From assembly GCA_007375735.1 (NCBI GenBank), contig VMEW01000009.1:54480-118479 (forward strand): 64,000 nt of DNA. Reading direction: 5' to 3'. The notes beneath the pieces were generated by a model. That model searched no databases, was not told where the DNA came from, and saw only the letters and a program-made list of their open reading frames with translations. Position numbers and translations under genes: made by a program. The stretch comes from Candidatus Peregrinibacteria bacterium Greene0416_19 (lineage in GTDB: Bacteria; Patescibacteriota; Gracilibacteria; Peribacterales; Peribacteraceae). Shown piece after piece: positions 1 through 8,387 of this stretch; position 1 is the stretch's first letter, and every line of letters starts with the position of its first letter.

Positions 1-2
1 AC

Positions 3-323
3 CAGCTTCGTCCGTTCCTGCTCCCGCGGAAGGGAGTGACCGAAAAGAGCATGTTCGGCGGCATCGCGTTCCTCATCAACGGCAACATGTGTGTCGGCGT
101 GTGGAAGGAATTCCTCATACTCCGGATGGACGTCGTTGATACGCCAACACTCCTCAAGAAACCCGGCATCCGCCCCATGGACATCACCGGCAAACCGATG
201 AGGGGGTGGCTGATGGTGGAGCCAAAGGGGTACGGAAACGACGAGGAGCTGTTCCCGCTCGTGGAGCAGGCGTTCGGGTACGCGGCGGGGTTGCCCGCGA
301 AATCCGGTTCAGGGTCAAAGTAG
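3..323 (+). CDS. TfoX/Sxy N-terminal-domain protein, 5' end outside window
   Basis: The frame is open from the first codons of the window, so the true start lies upstream; the GTG at 36 is internal to the domain. Residues around it read RKGVTEKSMFGGIAFL, followed by NMCVGV, the signature of the TfoX/Sxy N-terminal domain. The C-terminal half (MRGWLMVEP, then an acidic helix) also fits, and the tail ends in a short Gly/Ser/Lys stretch. Stand-alone proteins of this domain are about 100-120 residues, so only a few residues should be missing. TfoX/Sxy is a competence regulator in gamma-proteobacteria; the role of the isolated domain elsewhere is not established. Confidence 0.8.
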   Translation, partial: QLRPFLLPRKGVTEKSMFGGIAFLINGNMCVGVWKEFLILRMDVVDTPTLLKKPGIRPMDITGKPMRGWLMVEPKGYGNDEELFPLVEQAFGYAAGLPAKSGSGSK

Positions 324-547
324 AGACCGGGGGCAACGCGACAGCAGCTGCGTCCGCTGCAGGAGTGCCGCAACACGAGCCGCAGGAAATATTTGCGGCT
401 GTTTTGCGGGAGACACCATGCGCATTTGCGTTATACTTCACCCAGCTCTTTCACGCCATGCGGCCCCATCGCCTGCGATCCGTAGCTCCTCAGAGCGAAG
501 GAGTTCGAAGGGAGAACGGGGCACCAGTCGTTGATCTTTTCTTCCAC

Positions 548-622
548 GGCCCCATCGTCTAACGGTGAGGACACAGGATTTTCATTCCTGTAATCGGGGT
601 TCGATTCCCCGTGGGGCTGCCA
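548..622 (+). tRNA. tRNA-Glu (anticodon UUC) with encoded CCA
   Basis: Acceptor strand GGCCCCA at 548-554 pairs with TGGGGCT at 612-618; discriminator G at 619 and CCA at 620-622. The anticodon stem CAGGA/TCCTG (574-578/586-590) holds a seven-base loop with TTC at 581-583. The T-arm GGGGTTCGATTCCCC is canonical. The 3' half is the likely attachment site of the island that follows: the downstream serine recombinase reads into it, and its stop codon overlaps the anticodon. Confidence 0.97.
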
Positions 623-2234
623 AACAATCTTTGATGGCATCCAATTCCTCAATTGCCGCGTATACAAGCGAAATTTTGAGGGCTTGCTTACCCAAAAGAC
701 CTTCGTACGTCACGCCCTCCGGGAAGATGAGGCTCTGTAGGCGATATTGGTTCTCCACAGAGGAAATCTCCCAAAGTTTGTGAGAGTTTGCGAGAAAGGA
801 ACAGCAATGTGCGACGACCGTTTCCGCGCTCACCTCTTCGGTCTCCTTGGTGTTCCGTTCCATCATGGCCAGCGTGTAGTCGTTGCTGACCTTCTCAAAA
901 TCCTTCCGCAACCCGTCCATCAAATCGAGGTTCGCGTGGTTCTGCTTCATCAGTTCGATCAGGGCTTGCTTCTGCTCCTTCAAGTTCTGAATCTTCCGCT
1001 GCAACTCCGCGTTCTCGCGGGTGAGCATCTTGTACTTCTCGTCCCACCTCTCCAAGACCGCCTCCCTGAACAGCGCCAAGAGCTCCTTGGAGGGCGTGAC
1101 GGTCTTCAGGTAATCCACGAAAGCCCTCTGGCCTTCTTCGGCGGTGATGCGGAAGCGCCCACACGCCTTGTTCGGGCAGCCGTAATAGTAGTAGTACCTC
1201 CCGTGGCGGTTGTAGGACGGGTAGCCCGTCGAGGGGGAGCCGCAATGCGAGCAGCGGAGGAAGCGGCGCAAGGGGAACTGGGGATTGAGCTTCTTGCGGG
1301 GAAAATTTACCAGCCTCTTTCCTTGTCCGCTCAGCGCCTTCTGCAAGCGGTTCCACTCCTCGGGCGTGAGTGCGCCCTTGAACTTCGCCTGTATGAGCTT
1401 TCCGTCCGTCCACTTCGAGCAGAGCATCCCGCCGTAGAGGGGACTGCGGCAGATCTTCGTCCACGTCTGTCTGGTGATGAGATTGCGCTTCACCTCGCCG
1501 CTCTTGGCGCGGTACTTGCGGGAGCAGAATCCCTTGGCCCGCAATTCGGCGGTTACTTGCGTAATGGTGTGCGTTCCTGCCATCTGCTTCCGTAGACCGT
1601 AACATAAGAGTTCCCACTGCTGAGTATCTTCAGTGGGGAGAAGGATTGGCTTCTCTCGCTCGTCCCTTGCGTTACGGAATCCTGTTGGAGCAGAACGACA
1701 CCAGTAGCCCTCTTGCGTCAGCATTTTCTCAACACCGATTGTTCGCTGGGTTTTTACGCGGTTTTCAAACTGCGCAAATATGGCGTGTATCCCTTCCATC
1801 ATTTCACCTTCTGCGGTTCCGCTGTTGAAAGACTGTGTAGAAAACTCCATTCGCACACCAATCTTCTTCAAGTTTTCCTTGATTACCGCATATGTCGCAA
1901 GTCCTCCGCGACTTGCCCTATCCACTTTGTGTAAAACCCAAACACCAACCTTCCCTTCGTTCTTTACCGTGTAATCAATAACCTTCTCAAATTCCAGCCT
2001 GTCATGTTTTGATGCGGATTCGGCGATCTCAAATTCTTTCAGGAGCTTATATCCTTTCTGAGCCATGTATTCCGCGTTGTCCCTGCGCTGCTTCTCCAAG
2101 CTGTCACCAATCTTTTGTTGTTTGATCGTCGAGACGCGGAGAATGGAAATGGCATACTCGGAGCGCATCGGCTTCAACTCTCTTCCATTATAGCTATAAG
2201 AGCAAGGAACTGAGTTACTGTCAACTTCGATCAT
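582..2234 (-). CDS. Large serine recombinase (integrase)
   Basis: 550 residues. The N-terminal resolvase catalytic domain has ILRVST with nucleophile Ser35, then QFENRVKTQRT at the domain end. A Recombinase domain follows (SAPTGFRNARD, repeated basic helices). A zinc ribbon CSHCGS...CPNKACG and a C-terminal coiled coil complete the layout of large serine integrases. The start ATG overlaps the stop of the upstream 60-residue ORF (ATGA). The last residues (PRGIEPRLQE) are encoded by the antisense of tRNA-Glu, so the C-terminus was probably completed by target DNA on integration. It is likely the integrase of the 623-11460 island. Met23 is an alternative start. Confidence 0.93.
   Translation of the reverse strand: MIEVDSNSVPCSYSYNGRELKPMRSEYAISILRVSTIKQQKIGDSLEKQRRDNAEYMAQKGYKLLKEFEIAESASKHDRLEFEKVIDYTVKNEGKVGVWVLHKVDRASRGGLATYAVIKENLKKIGVRMEFSTQSFNSGTAEGEMMEGIHAIFAQFENRVKTQRTIGVEKMLTQEGYWCRSAPTGFRNARDEREKPILLPTEDTQQWELLCYGLRKQMAGTHTITQVTAELRAKGFCSRKYRAKSGEVKRNLITRQTWTKICRSPLYGGMLCSKWTDGKLIQAKFKGALTPEEWNRLQKALSGQGKRLVNFPRKKLNPQFPLRRFLRCSHCGSPSTGYPSYNRHGRYYYYYGCPNKACGRFRITAEEGQRAFVDYLKTVTPSKELLALFREAVLERWDEKYKMLTRENAELQRKIQNLKEQKQALIELMKQNHANLDLMDGLRKDFEKVSNDYTLAMMERNTKETEEVSAETVVAHCCSFLANSHKLWEISSVENQYRLQSLIFPEGVTYEGLLGKQALKISLVYAAIEELDAIKDCLAAPRGIEPRLQE
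609..622 (+). repeat. attL-like core (tRNA-Glu 3' end)
   Basis: The 14-bp sequence ccgtggggctgcca at the tRNA 3' end recurs exactly at 11460-11473, and as an 11-bp shorter version at 8290-8300. A recombinase gene lies immediately inside. This is the arrangement of an integrated element flanked by att repeats; the assignment is inferred. Confidence 0.5.
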
Positions 2235-2413
2235 CGGTCCGAGGGGGAATCAGTGGATGGGAGAGGACGATTGGGAAGGAGTTCTTTGAGCGTTTGTTCG
2301 AGCGTCACGTCCGCGAGGGCGTATACGCGGTCGCATAGCTCCTCCACCTCTTTGTCCGTGAGGTCGTTCGCCTTCTTGCCGAGGATTTTGCGACAGCGCT
2401 CGATGCTTAGCAT
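2231..2413 (-). CDS. Small protein of the recombinase operon
   Basis: 60 residues, not recognised. It is charged, helical in composition and Cys-poor (MLSIERCRKIL, then an acidic LTDKEVEELCDRV segment). It overlaps the upstream ATPase gene by 7 bp and the downstream recombinase by ATGA, so the three are almost certainly translated as one unit. The overlaps on both sides are the main support for its being real. A role as a recombination directionality or accessory factor is possible by position only. Confidence 0.6.
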   Translation of the reverse strand: MLSIERCRKILGKKANDLTDKEVEELCDRVYALADVTLEQTLKELLPNRPLPSTDSPSDR

Positions 2414-3774
2414 GGTGAGGGGTCGCCACTCACGGCGTCGGAATTGCTTAAAGGGGGTTTAAGGAAATCAGACCCCGTGTCTCCTTCGAGGTACCGCTTG
2501 CATTCCTCCCCAAGGAACCATCGCAGGTCTTCCTTCAGTCGTATGTGGTTGGACGTGTCGAGCGTATCGCCTTCCGCTTCCTCGCAAATGCCGAGGATCA
2601 CGAAAGTTCGCATCTCCTTATGGGCCGTTCCGGGGACGCAATTCAGTAATGCCGTCACGTCGCTCGTCTTGAGTTCCCCGCCCTTGCGGATCAGCTCATG
2701 GAAGAGCGGCGCTCGGTGTCCGGGTGCGGAATCGAACGCCAGCAACATGACAATGCGCATGTCCTGCGGTGCAAGCTGCGTGCGCCCTGTCGCAAGCGCG
2801 TGCCCGCGAGCGATGTTGTAGAGGCACTGGTTGATACGGTTCTCGTGCTCCACGCTTGGCACGGTGTGGCTGAACTCTTTTTCGTCACCCTCCCATTTCT
2901 CCTTATAGACGATTACCTGCCCGCGCAGGCGGGCCAGAAGCACGGAGCATCGAGAAACGACTTTCAGGAGCGAATCGTCCTCGGTTTGCTTGTTCCATTC
3001 CACGCCCTGTGGATATTGATGCCAGAGGGTATGCAGGAACTCCCGCGTGACCTTGCGACATTCAAGTTCCTTGCTCTTGTAGGATGTGTCCTTGAGCTGA
3101 TGGGCGAGTTCCTCTGCCGTTTTCCGCCTCAAGTGGAGACCGAGGAAGAAGATGCGCTGCCCGAGAGTACCCATCGCCTTCCAGACCCGTGGAGAGATGG
3201 GCGTCGAAGCCGCGAGCATCATGAAGACGTAGTCCCCGCGCAATGTCCTTCTGCCGTGGATACCGGTGTCTGTTGACAACCCCTCGCCGTCGAGGACGCG
3301 GGTGAGGATGCCGAGATTCTTCATCAGGTCGTCATCGCGTGCGGAGAAGATCGTCGCCATATCCCGCACAAGGAACATGTGGCGTCGGATGCGAGTGAGT
3401 AGATCGAGCTTCGGCAGATTTTCCTTCTTTACATTCGCGGCATTCGAGACGAACGACGCGGGAGTGAAGGTGTCTGACGAGTAGGTGATTTTCTCGATTT
3501 CGTCGAAGATGTTGATAGCAATGGTCTTGCCCGCTGCAGGTGAGTCCACCAGCACTAGCGCGAAGCAGTTCGTGACGTCGCGGATGAGCAATTGCGTGAC
3601 GACGGACATACTTACTTCCACTGCCGTGGCAAGTTCCGGGAAATTCTGCTTGATGGTCGCGTGCCACTCCTCAAAGGTCGTGGCTTTCGAGGGTTCCGGC
3701 ACTTTGGCCACGCTGAAGGTAGGTTCTGCCGATGGAAGAAATTTTTGCTGATCTTGCGATTGTTTCGGACTCAT
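2407..3774 (-). CDS. P-loop ATPase of the island, possibly replication or mobilisation
   Basis: 455 residues. A Walker A motif DSPAAGKT lies at about residues 77-84 after a hydrophobic beta strand (FALVLV). A second strand-like segment (YVFMMLAAST, residues about 180-190) resembles an AAA+ sensor-1 strand and is followed by arginine-rich helices. The C-terminal 100 residues look like a winged-helix region. No close family is recognised. It heads the three-gene overlapping unit with the 60-residue protein and the recombinase, so a DNA-processing role in the element is plausible. The start ATG is 21 bp after an A/T-rich stretch and has no clear ribosome-binding site. Confidence 0.7.
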   Translation of the reverse strand: MSPKQSQDQQKFLPSAEPTFSVAKVPEPSKATTFEEWHATIKQNFPELATAVEVSMSVVTQLLIRDVTNCFALVLVDSPAAGKTIAINIFDEIEKITYSSDTFTPASFVSNAANVKKENLPKLDLLTRIRRHMFLVRDMATIFSARDDDLMKNLGILTRVLDGEGLSTDTGIHGRRTLRGDYVFMMLAASTPISPRVWKAMGTLGQRIFFLGLHLRRKTAEELAHQLKDTSYKSKELECRKVTREFLHTLWHQYPQGVEWNKQTEDDSLLKVVSRCSVLLARLRGQVIVYKEKWEGDEKEFSHTVPSVEHENRINQCLYNIARGHALATGRTQLAPQDMRIVMLLAFDSAPGHRAPLFHELIRKGGELKTSDVTALLNCVPGTAHKEMRTFVILGICEEAEGDTLDTSNHIRLKEDLRWFLGEECKRYLEGDTGSDFLKPPLSNSDAVSGDPSPC

Positions 3775-3794
3775 TCTTATAAATTGGAAAAAAT

Positions 3795-3822
3795 ATAAAA
3801 AGACGCCGCCCCCGGAGGGCGG
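3795..3822 (-). terminator. Rho-independent terminator-like hairpin
   Basis: Read on the minus strand, CCGCCC-tccgg-GGGCGG is followed by cgTCTTTTTATATTTTTT. It lies downstream of the terminase-like gene and just upstream of the ATPase gene, and may separate the two transcripts. Confidence 0.5.
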
Positions 3823-3938
3823 ATAGCAGCAGTCTTTGCCCTTACGGGATTGCAGTCAAAAAAGTGAGGGTTCCCGTACCCTATTTTTCTGATTTGGCTT
3901 CTGCAGATTCTATTGATAAGTACTACAGCTGAGAAAAC

Positions 3939-4325
3939 TCAGACCTCTTGTGGTCGATCAAAGCGTTGCAAATACACCGTGAACATCTTCTCACCACCGC
4001 TCGTGACGTCCGTTCTCACCCGCATGCCGTGATTCGCAGAGAGCAGCAGCTTCGTAATATGCGGGTTCGTCTTATTGCCGAGTCCATATGTCTGCAGCAG
4101 CCTTCCCTGATTTGCCATCAATGCATCAGCGGCGTTTCGAAATTCCTCGTATTGCTTACACCATTCGTAGTACGTCTTCTTGCCGATGCCGATCTCCACG
4201 CATGCGCCCTCGACCGTCGGAACGACGTCGCCGTACTTCTTGGGATGCGCGGCATAGTTAAGCACCAGTGCCACAAGCGCTGGCGCGTATTTCGATGGTC
4301 TACCGACTTTCCTCTGCATCGGCAT
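3939..4325 (-). CDS. Terminase-small-subunit-like HTH protein
   Basis: Frame open to 4397 (GTG); the ATG at 4325 is preferred because the conserved core starts almost at once with VGRPSKY. The layout GRPSKY, a helix pair, then GIGKKTYYEWCKQYEEF and a later LLLSANHGM segment matches small phage terminase/DNA-packaging proteins. These bind DNA with an N-terminal HTH and end near ANHGM. No large terminase or structural gene is present, so this is either a phage remnant or a recruited DNA-binding regulator. It is convergent with nothing and lies in an A/T-richer island segment. Confidence 0.6.
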   Translation of the reverse strand: MPMQRKVGRPSKYAPALVALVLNYAAHPKKYGDVVPTVEGACVEIGIGKKTYYEWCKQYEEFRNAADALMANQGRLLQTYGLGNKTNPHITKLLLSANHGMRVRTDVTSGGEKMFTVYLQRFDRPQEV

Positions 4326-4510
4326 TAACTCTGCTCTCGGCATCCGCAAAGGCAAGTTCAAAGCTGGCAAGTACACACAGCCGATTTGTAGCCTCACTGC
4401 GATGTGTTCGGACCTCGCAGGAGAAAAACCCCGCCCACTCTGACTCCAACACTTCCAAGCCGATTTGCAGGAGCCAGCAGCACTTCACTTTCTATCATGG
4501 ATATCTCCGG

Positions 4511-5068
4511 TCAAGTCCGTGCGTGGGCACCACTTTTCCTATTCTCACTTTTCCATTGCTCTAGTTTGGCAATAACAAGACGATCCCGCATGTGCATCCA
4601 TACTTCTTTCCATTCAGCTGGGACTCTATCTGCCCAATCTAACAAATTCTCTTTGTCTTTGGGCGCAAATATTTTCTTTCCTTCCCGGTCAGCAATAAGT
4701 CTCAGACAAAGAACCAATGTGTCGTAAACAAAATTTACATCGCTCCAATAACTTTCTGCCAACGATTCACAAGCCCCAATCATCTTTGCATACTTTCTGA
4801 TGAGTGATTTCTCTCTCCCTCTTTTTGTGATAACGCCTTGATACTTCCAGGTCGTTGCCTCCACGTGCTGACGCCAGTATTTAAAGAGCGGCAGGTGGGA
4901 GTACGAGACGCAGGGTTTCAAATTTTTGTTATGCAAAAAATACGCCCAGCAATCGTGCTGATACACAAAGGCTCTCAGCTCAATCTCGCATTTTCCTTTG
5001 CCATTGGGAATCATCTGCTTGGAAGGGGGATCATCGAGTTGAGATTTTAGCGCAATAGAAACTTTCAT
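4511..5068 (-). CDS. Hypothetical island protein
   Basis: 185 residues, not recognised. It is basic and aromatic-rich (many Trp and Tyr), has no signal peptide or membrane segment, and seems alpha-helical with a charged C-terminal half (WKEVWMHMRDRLVIAKLEQW). It starts 6 bp after the stop of the zinc-ribbon membrane protein gene, so the two are likely cotranscribed. A/T-rich codon usage sets it apart from the GC-rich genes after 11.7 kb and fits acquired DNA. Confidence 0.6.
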   Translation of the reverse strand: MKVSIALKSQLDDPPSKQMIPNGKGKCEIELRAFVYQHDCWAYFLHNKNLKPCVSYSHLPLFKYWRQHVEATTWKYQGVITKRGREKSLIRKYAKMIGACESLAESYWSDVNFVYDTLVLCLRLIADREGKKIFAPKDKENLLDWADRVPAEWKEVWMHMRDRLVIAKLEQWKSENRKSGAHART

Positions 5069-5074
5069 CGCGTG

Positions 5075-5869
5075 TCATGCATTTAGAGTTGAAACATTAC
5101 TTTTGGTCGCATTTTGATTTAAGGTTTGTTCTGCAAACGTCGCTCGAACTCCGTTCACAAGGAAGATGAGGAATAAAATTCTCACGAGCCAACTGGCTGA
5201 ATTTATTTGATTAGCAAAGGCTAGGTCCGGATTAGAATTGAAATTCATGAGAGCAACTAGCGCTCCGAGAGTTTCGATGCAGTACAGGGATAAGCCGGCA
5301 ATCGCAGCGACGCGTGACATCTTCGCAGTAAAGTAGGAGCAAAGAGCGAGTGCAATTATCAGTGCAATTGTCATAAAGTAGGTTGCACCGTACAAATTGG
5401 GATGAAATAGTAGTTGAAGCACGTTCGCCAGCGCTCCGATTCCTGACACCACTGCCGAAAACCAAGCCGCTCTCCGACGCGCCTTCGGATCACTGAGATC
5501 CGGCTTCATCCATCCGAAAAATGAAACCCCTGCATCCTTTCGCACATACTTCTTTGCCACTTTCTGCGCGACTACACAGCACACGGTCAGCAGCACATAC
5601 CCCGTCAGCATATTGAAAGCGTTATCACCGGAACGTCTTAGGAGGAGTTGATCTCCTATGATCGTGACGGTCAAGATCGAGAAGAGCATGCACAGGAACG
5701 TGGCGATCCAGGCGACCAAAAACAGAATCGTTCCTTTGGGTGCCACCGGGGACGGCGCATTGCGCAACTTTGATGCGCAGTGCTTGCACTTGATTGCTTC
5801 TTTCTGGATTTCTTCAGCGCAGAAAGGACACTTTGTTTTCCCCGAAGACGGGGTAACACGCGAACCCAT
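5075..5869 (-). CDS. Membrane protein with N-terminal zinc ribbon
   Basis: 264 residues. Residues 14-31 read CPFCAEEIQKEAIKCKHC, a two-knuckle zinc ribbon common at the N-terminus of bacterial membrane proteins. About six hydrophobic segments follow (for example TILFLVAWIATFLCML, FMTIALIIALALCSYF, ILFLIFLV). The ribbon should face the cytoplasm. The function is unknown; such proteins are often stress or envelope accessory factors. It lies first in a two-gene unit with the 185-residue hypothetical. Confidence 0.75.
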   Translation of the reverse strand: MGSRVTPSSGKTKCPFCAEEIQKEAIKCKHCASKLRNAPSPVAPKGTILFLVAWIATFLCMLFSILTVTIIGDQLLLRRSGDNAFNMLTGYVLLTVCCVVAQKVAKKYVRKDAGVSFFGWMKPDLSDPKARRRAAWFSAVVSGIGALANVLQLLFHPNLYGATYFMTIALIIALALCSYFTAKMSRVAAIAGLSLYCIETLGALVALMNFNSNPDLAFANQINSASWLVRILFLIFLVNGVRATFAEQTLNQNATKSNVSTLNA

Positions 5870-5962
5870 ACTGATAGGGGAAAGGAGGGTGGAGCACTCG
5901 CATTCCCGGATACTCTTAAGGGACGCGCTGTGCTCCGTGCGCCAGCAATCGCGTCGGGACGA

Positions 5963-6020
5963 GTCCCTAGGGAATGCTGAACGGAGTCAGCCGCGCCCCT
6001 TACGGGGCACTCCTAGGGAC
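5963..6020. other. Structured non-coding segment between divergent genes
   Basis: The 5870-6165 gap contains no convincing ORF. GTCCCTAGG at 5963-5971 pairs perfectly with CCTAGGGAC at 6012-6020, and an inner GCCCC/GGGGC hairpin (5995-6008) is nested inside. It could be a small RNA, a bidirectional terminator or an operator. Nothing else distinguishes these. Confidence 0.35.
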
Positions 6021-6165
6021 GACCAAAGTCAGGACGTCAGGCCGATGCAATTACTGGCGCGTTGAAATTATGCCCCTGTTTTTCGGCAAAGGAAAGCGAG
6101 TTTGACGCACAAATAGAGGCCTCTTTACGACGAATAATTGCTGCTACACTGTCGTTGCGCCAGCA

Positions 6166-7113
6166 ATGCAACGAGTCTCTTCACCATCTGCGATCCATGC
6201 GGATCGTGTCCGATACATCAAGCTCGGACAAAAAGGCAAATGGGAAAAGGAGTGCCTTGGGAAAGGCATCATCCGTTTCGGTTTTGGTACTGGCACTGCC
6301 GAAAGATTTCCTTTATGCCGTGACCATAGGTGGGACGACCTTACGGAATCTTTTAAGGCTACAGGAAAGAACAGAGGAACGGTGACCCGATCCTTAAACG
6401 AAACGCGACTGTTCTTTAAGGATGATGGATCGATACTTTGGATCACATTCGTAGGTGAGCGGTTATGTTGGGGATTCTTGGAACCCGATCCGGCTGAAAA
6501 ATATCAGGACGGCAATACTGTCTTTCGTAAAATAAAGAATGGATGGCGATGGGCTGATGTGAATGGTGAGCAGCTAACCAAAGATCGACTTTCGGGCGCA
6601 CTGACGAAGCTAGCGGCGTATCAGGGAACATCGTGCAATATGAATGCGAACGTAGCGAAGTACGTCGTTCGGCGCATTAATGCCCAGAAACCACGCGAAG
6701 TTGAGCGTGCTCTCATCATTTTGGAGAAAATGCAGGCATCAGTGTTGGGGATGATGAAGCTACTGGAACCGAAGGATTTTGAGATGTTGGTCGATCTTGT
6801 TTTTTCCATCAGCGGATGGCGTCGCCAAGGAATCGTCGGCAAAACCCAAAAGACACTCGACCTGGATCTCCTGTTGCCAAGCACCGGGGAACGGGCATTC
6901 GTGCAGGTCAAATCTAAAACCGATCAAGCGGTTCTTGATGAATACATTGGAAAACTGAATGAGCTCGGTCCTTATGATCGGATGTTCTTTGTCTACCATT
7001 CGGGGAAAGCAGAAACTGACGATGGGCGGGTAATTGTCATTGGACCAGAAAAAATAGCAGAAATGGCAATTGATGCAGGTCTAGTGACTTGGCTTATACG
7101 CAAGGTTTCTTGA
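6166..7113 (+). CDS. Mrr-like PD-(D/E)XK restriction endonuclease
   Basis: 315 residues in two parts. Residues 15-140 (RYIKLGQKGKWEKECL..IRFGF) resemble the N-terminal sensor region seen on some Mrr-type nucleases. The C-terminal part from about 200 (EPKDFEMLVDLVFSISGW.., LDLDLLLP, FVQVKSK) has the E...D...(Q)xK pattern of the PD-(D/E)XK fold. This suggests a type IV-like, modification-dependent or stress-activated nuclease. It is a stand-alone plus-strand gene inside the island. A TACACT box 15 nt upstream of the ATG would give an 8-nt leader. A defence role is inferred from fold and location. Confidence 0.75.
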   Translation: MQRVSSPSAIHADRVRYIKLGQKGKWEKECLGKGIIRFGFGTGTAERFPLCRDHRWDDLTESFKATGKNRGTVTRSLNETRLFFKDDGSILWITFVGERLCWGFLEPDPAEKYQDGNTVFRKIKNGWRWADVNGEQLTKDRLSGALTKLAAYQGTSCNMNANVAKYVVRRINAQKPREVERALIILEKMQASVLGMMKLLEPKDFEMLVDLVFSISGWRRQGIVGKTQKTLDLDLLLPSTGERAFVQVKSKTDQAVLDEYIGKLNELGPYDRMFFVYHSGKAETDDGRVIVIGPEKIAEMAIDAGLVTWLIRKVS

Positions 7114-7117
7114 ATTT

Positions 7118-7450
7118 CTAATGCATAATTGCCCTCATCTCATCGAGGATTCGCAACTCACTTTGTTCCCACTGCTTACTCTGTTTATCAGATTTGTAAC
7201 CCATCCAAATGGAAATAAATAATGCGACTGAAGAAACAGCAATGGAGGCGATGAGGTGCAAGTTGGCTGTTCTCCCCGCTAACTCATTTGTCGCTACATT
7301 GATCAGCGGCTGCACGCGATCAAGTTCGACTCTACCTGCTGGTCTAGATATCAATTCATAAGCTTCTTTTAATAGATTCCTCAGGTCTTTTTTTGCCCAT
7401 TCCGATGGAAAGCCAGGATGGTCATGGAGGAGATCGTAAATATCTTTCAT
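7118..7450 (-). CDS. Small single-pass membrane protein
   Basis: 110 residues, unrecognised. A soluble N-terminal half (MKDIYDLLHDHPGFPSEW) leads to one transmembrane helix at about residues 65-83 (LHLIASIAVSSVALFISIWM) and a short charged tail. It is convergent with the Mrr-like gene, with 4 bp between the stops. Membrane-anchored partners of defence nucleases are common, but no functional link is shown here. Confidence 0.55.
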   Translation of the reverse strand: MKDIYDLLHDHPGFPSEWAKKDLRNLLKEAYELISRPAGRVELDRVQPLINVATNELAGRTANLHLIASIAVSSVALFISIWMGYKSDKQSKQWEQSELRILDEMRAIMH

Positions 7451-7507
7451 GGCCTTATGCTAATTTATATACATGGAAATCCCTAAAACAAATGAACAAC
7501 CCTGTAT

Positions 7508-8161
7508 CTATACCTTAATCATGGTTACCCCTTTCCGTGGCTGATGACGTCTGTCGACCGCTACCAAATAACCGATGTCTTGCAGATGTTCGTACAAGCG
7601 ATCGATGCGCCAAAGAAGGTCTTTCACATCGATGCTAGCTAGAGCTGCCATGTTGTAGCTCTTCCCTTTCCTTGTTTGAGGGTAGCGAAAGAGCTCATTC
7701 TGGGGATCATCAATTTCCTCCTGCAGAATCTTCCGCTGTGCGAAGTATGCAATGAGCTCTTGCAACTCGGGAATGACCTGCTGCTGCAGACGATCAATCT
7801 CTTCTTGGGTCAGGATGTCTTGATCCTCGTTGATTTGAATGGGGATCCATTCTGTTTCGAGAATGACCCTCTGAATCTTCGTGAAGAGATGCAAGATGTC
7901 GTGTGACGACCTATCGGATTGTCCAAGATCGGAGAGCGTAGATTTCAAGAACAATTCAATGCCATGATGGATGTCAAAAAGCGCGGACGGCAGCAAATCG
8001 AAGGATGTGTAGCGGATTGGCAGCCACCCATCAGGCACGCGGGGATTATCTGTGCTCCACAGATGCACAGGTTCCAGCAGTTGCTGGCAAATGAGCCGAG
8101 CGGTTTTGAAATATCCTTGGCCATGGAAGAGTAAGCCTTCTTTTTCAAGGTTGCGTTGCAC
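7508..8161 (-). CDS. HEPN-like domain protein
   Basis: 217 residues from a GTG start. The segment ALFDIHHGIELFLKSTL followed by SDRSSHDILHLF resembles the helix pair and conserved Arg/His of HEPN-type proteins, which are RNases or toxins in many defence and toxin-antitoxin loci. A second helical stretch (LTQEEIDRLQQQVIPEL) fits the all-alpha fold. No nucleotidyltransferase antitoxin partner is adjacent. It sits on the same strand as the 110-residue membrane protein. The family assignment is moderate and rests on pattern only. Confidence 0.5.
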   Translation of the reverse strand: MQRNLEKEGLLFHGQGYFKTARLICQQLLEPVHLWSTDNPRVPDGWLPIRYTSFDLLPSALFDIHHGIELFLKSTLSDLGQSDRSSHDILHLFTKIQRVILETEWIPIQINEDQDILTQEEIDRLQQQVIPELQELIAYFAQRKILQEEIDDPQNELFRYPQTRKGKSYNMAALASIDVKDLLWRIDRLYEHLQDIGYLVAVDRRHQPRKGVTMIKV

Positions 8162-8289
8162 AAGTTATTCTTACACCATTAGCTGCAGACTGCCTAGGTC
8201 GTTGCAGGTACAGTCATGGGTGCAATATCCTTCAAAACCTTATACCAGTCCATCATCGTCTCTAGCAGAGGGCTTGTGATTCGCATCCT

Positions 8290-8387
8290 TGGGGCTGCCA
8301 CGAAGCAGAGTTCGCTGCGGCGAACACGCTTCATGGCACAGCCACGTCATAATGACAGAGACTGCTTCGTGGTCCTGTAGCGATGCG
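8290..8387. repeat. Structured duplicated segment, copy 1
   Basis: The 98 bases are identical to 11463-11560. They begin with the tggggctgcca tRNA-end core. They fold as a long hairpin (8293-8343) with perfect tip gttcgc/gcgaac, and hold an overlapping 11-bp inverted repeat ccacgaagcag / ctgcttcgtgg (8298-8308 / 8362-8372). A further 61 bases (8533-8593) match 11562-11622, so copy 2 is copy 1 with about 145 bp removed. Confidence 0.85.

Noticed and set aside
431..667. Small ORF containing GESNPDYRNEN
   Set aside because: This peptide is the antisense reading of the tRNA-Glu 3' half, a known source of spurious peptides.
747..1595. 282-residue plus-strand ORF
   Set aside because: Antisense of the serine recombinase, whose domains are convincing; the plus-strand translation has no recognisable fold and biased composition.
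2407..3774. Possible MCM or DnaB assignment for the island ATPase
   Set aside because: A Walker A motif is visible but no diagnostic helicase motifs could be located by eye; left as a generic P-loop ATPase.
4300..4488. 62-residue minus-strand ORF
   Set aside because: Overlaps the terminase-like gene in another frame and has no supporting context.
8290..8300. A third attachment site making two tandem islands
   Set aside because: Only 11 bp match and the preceding base differs; it is more simply part of the duplicated structured segment. Two successive integrations remain possible but are not claimed.
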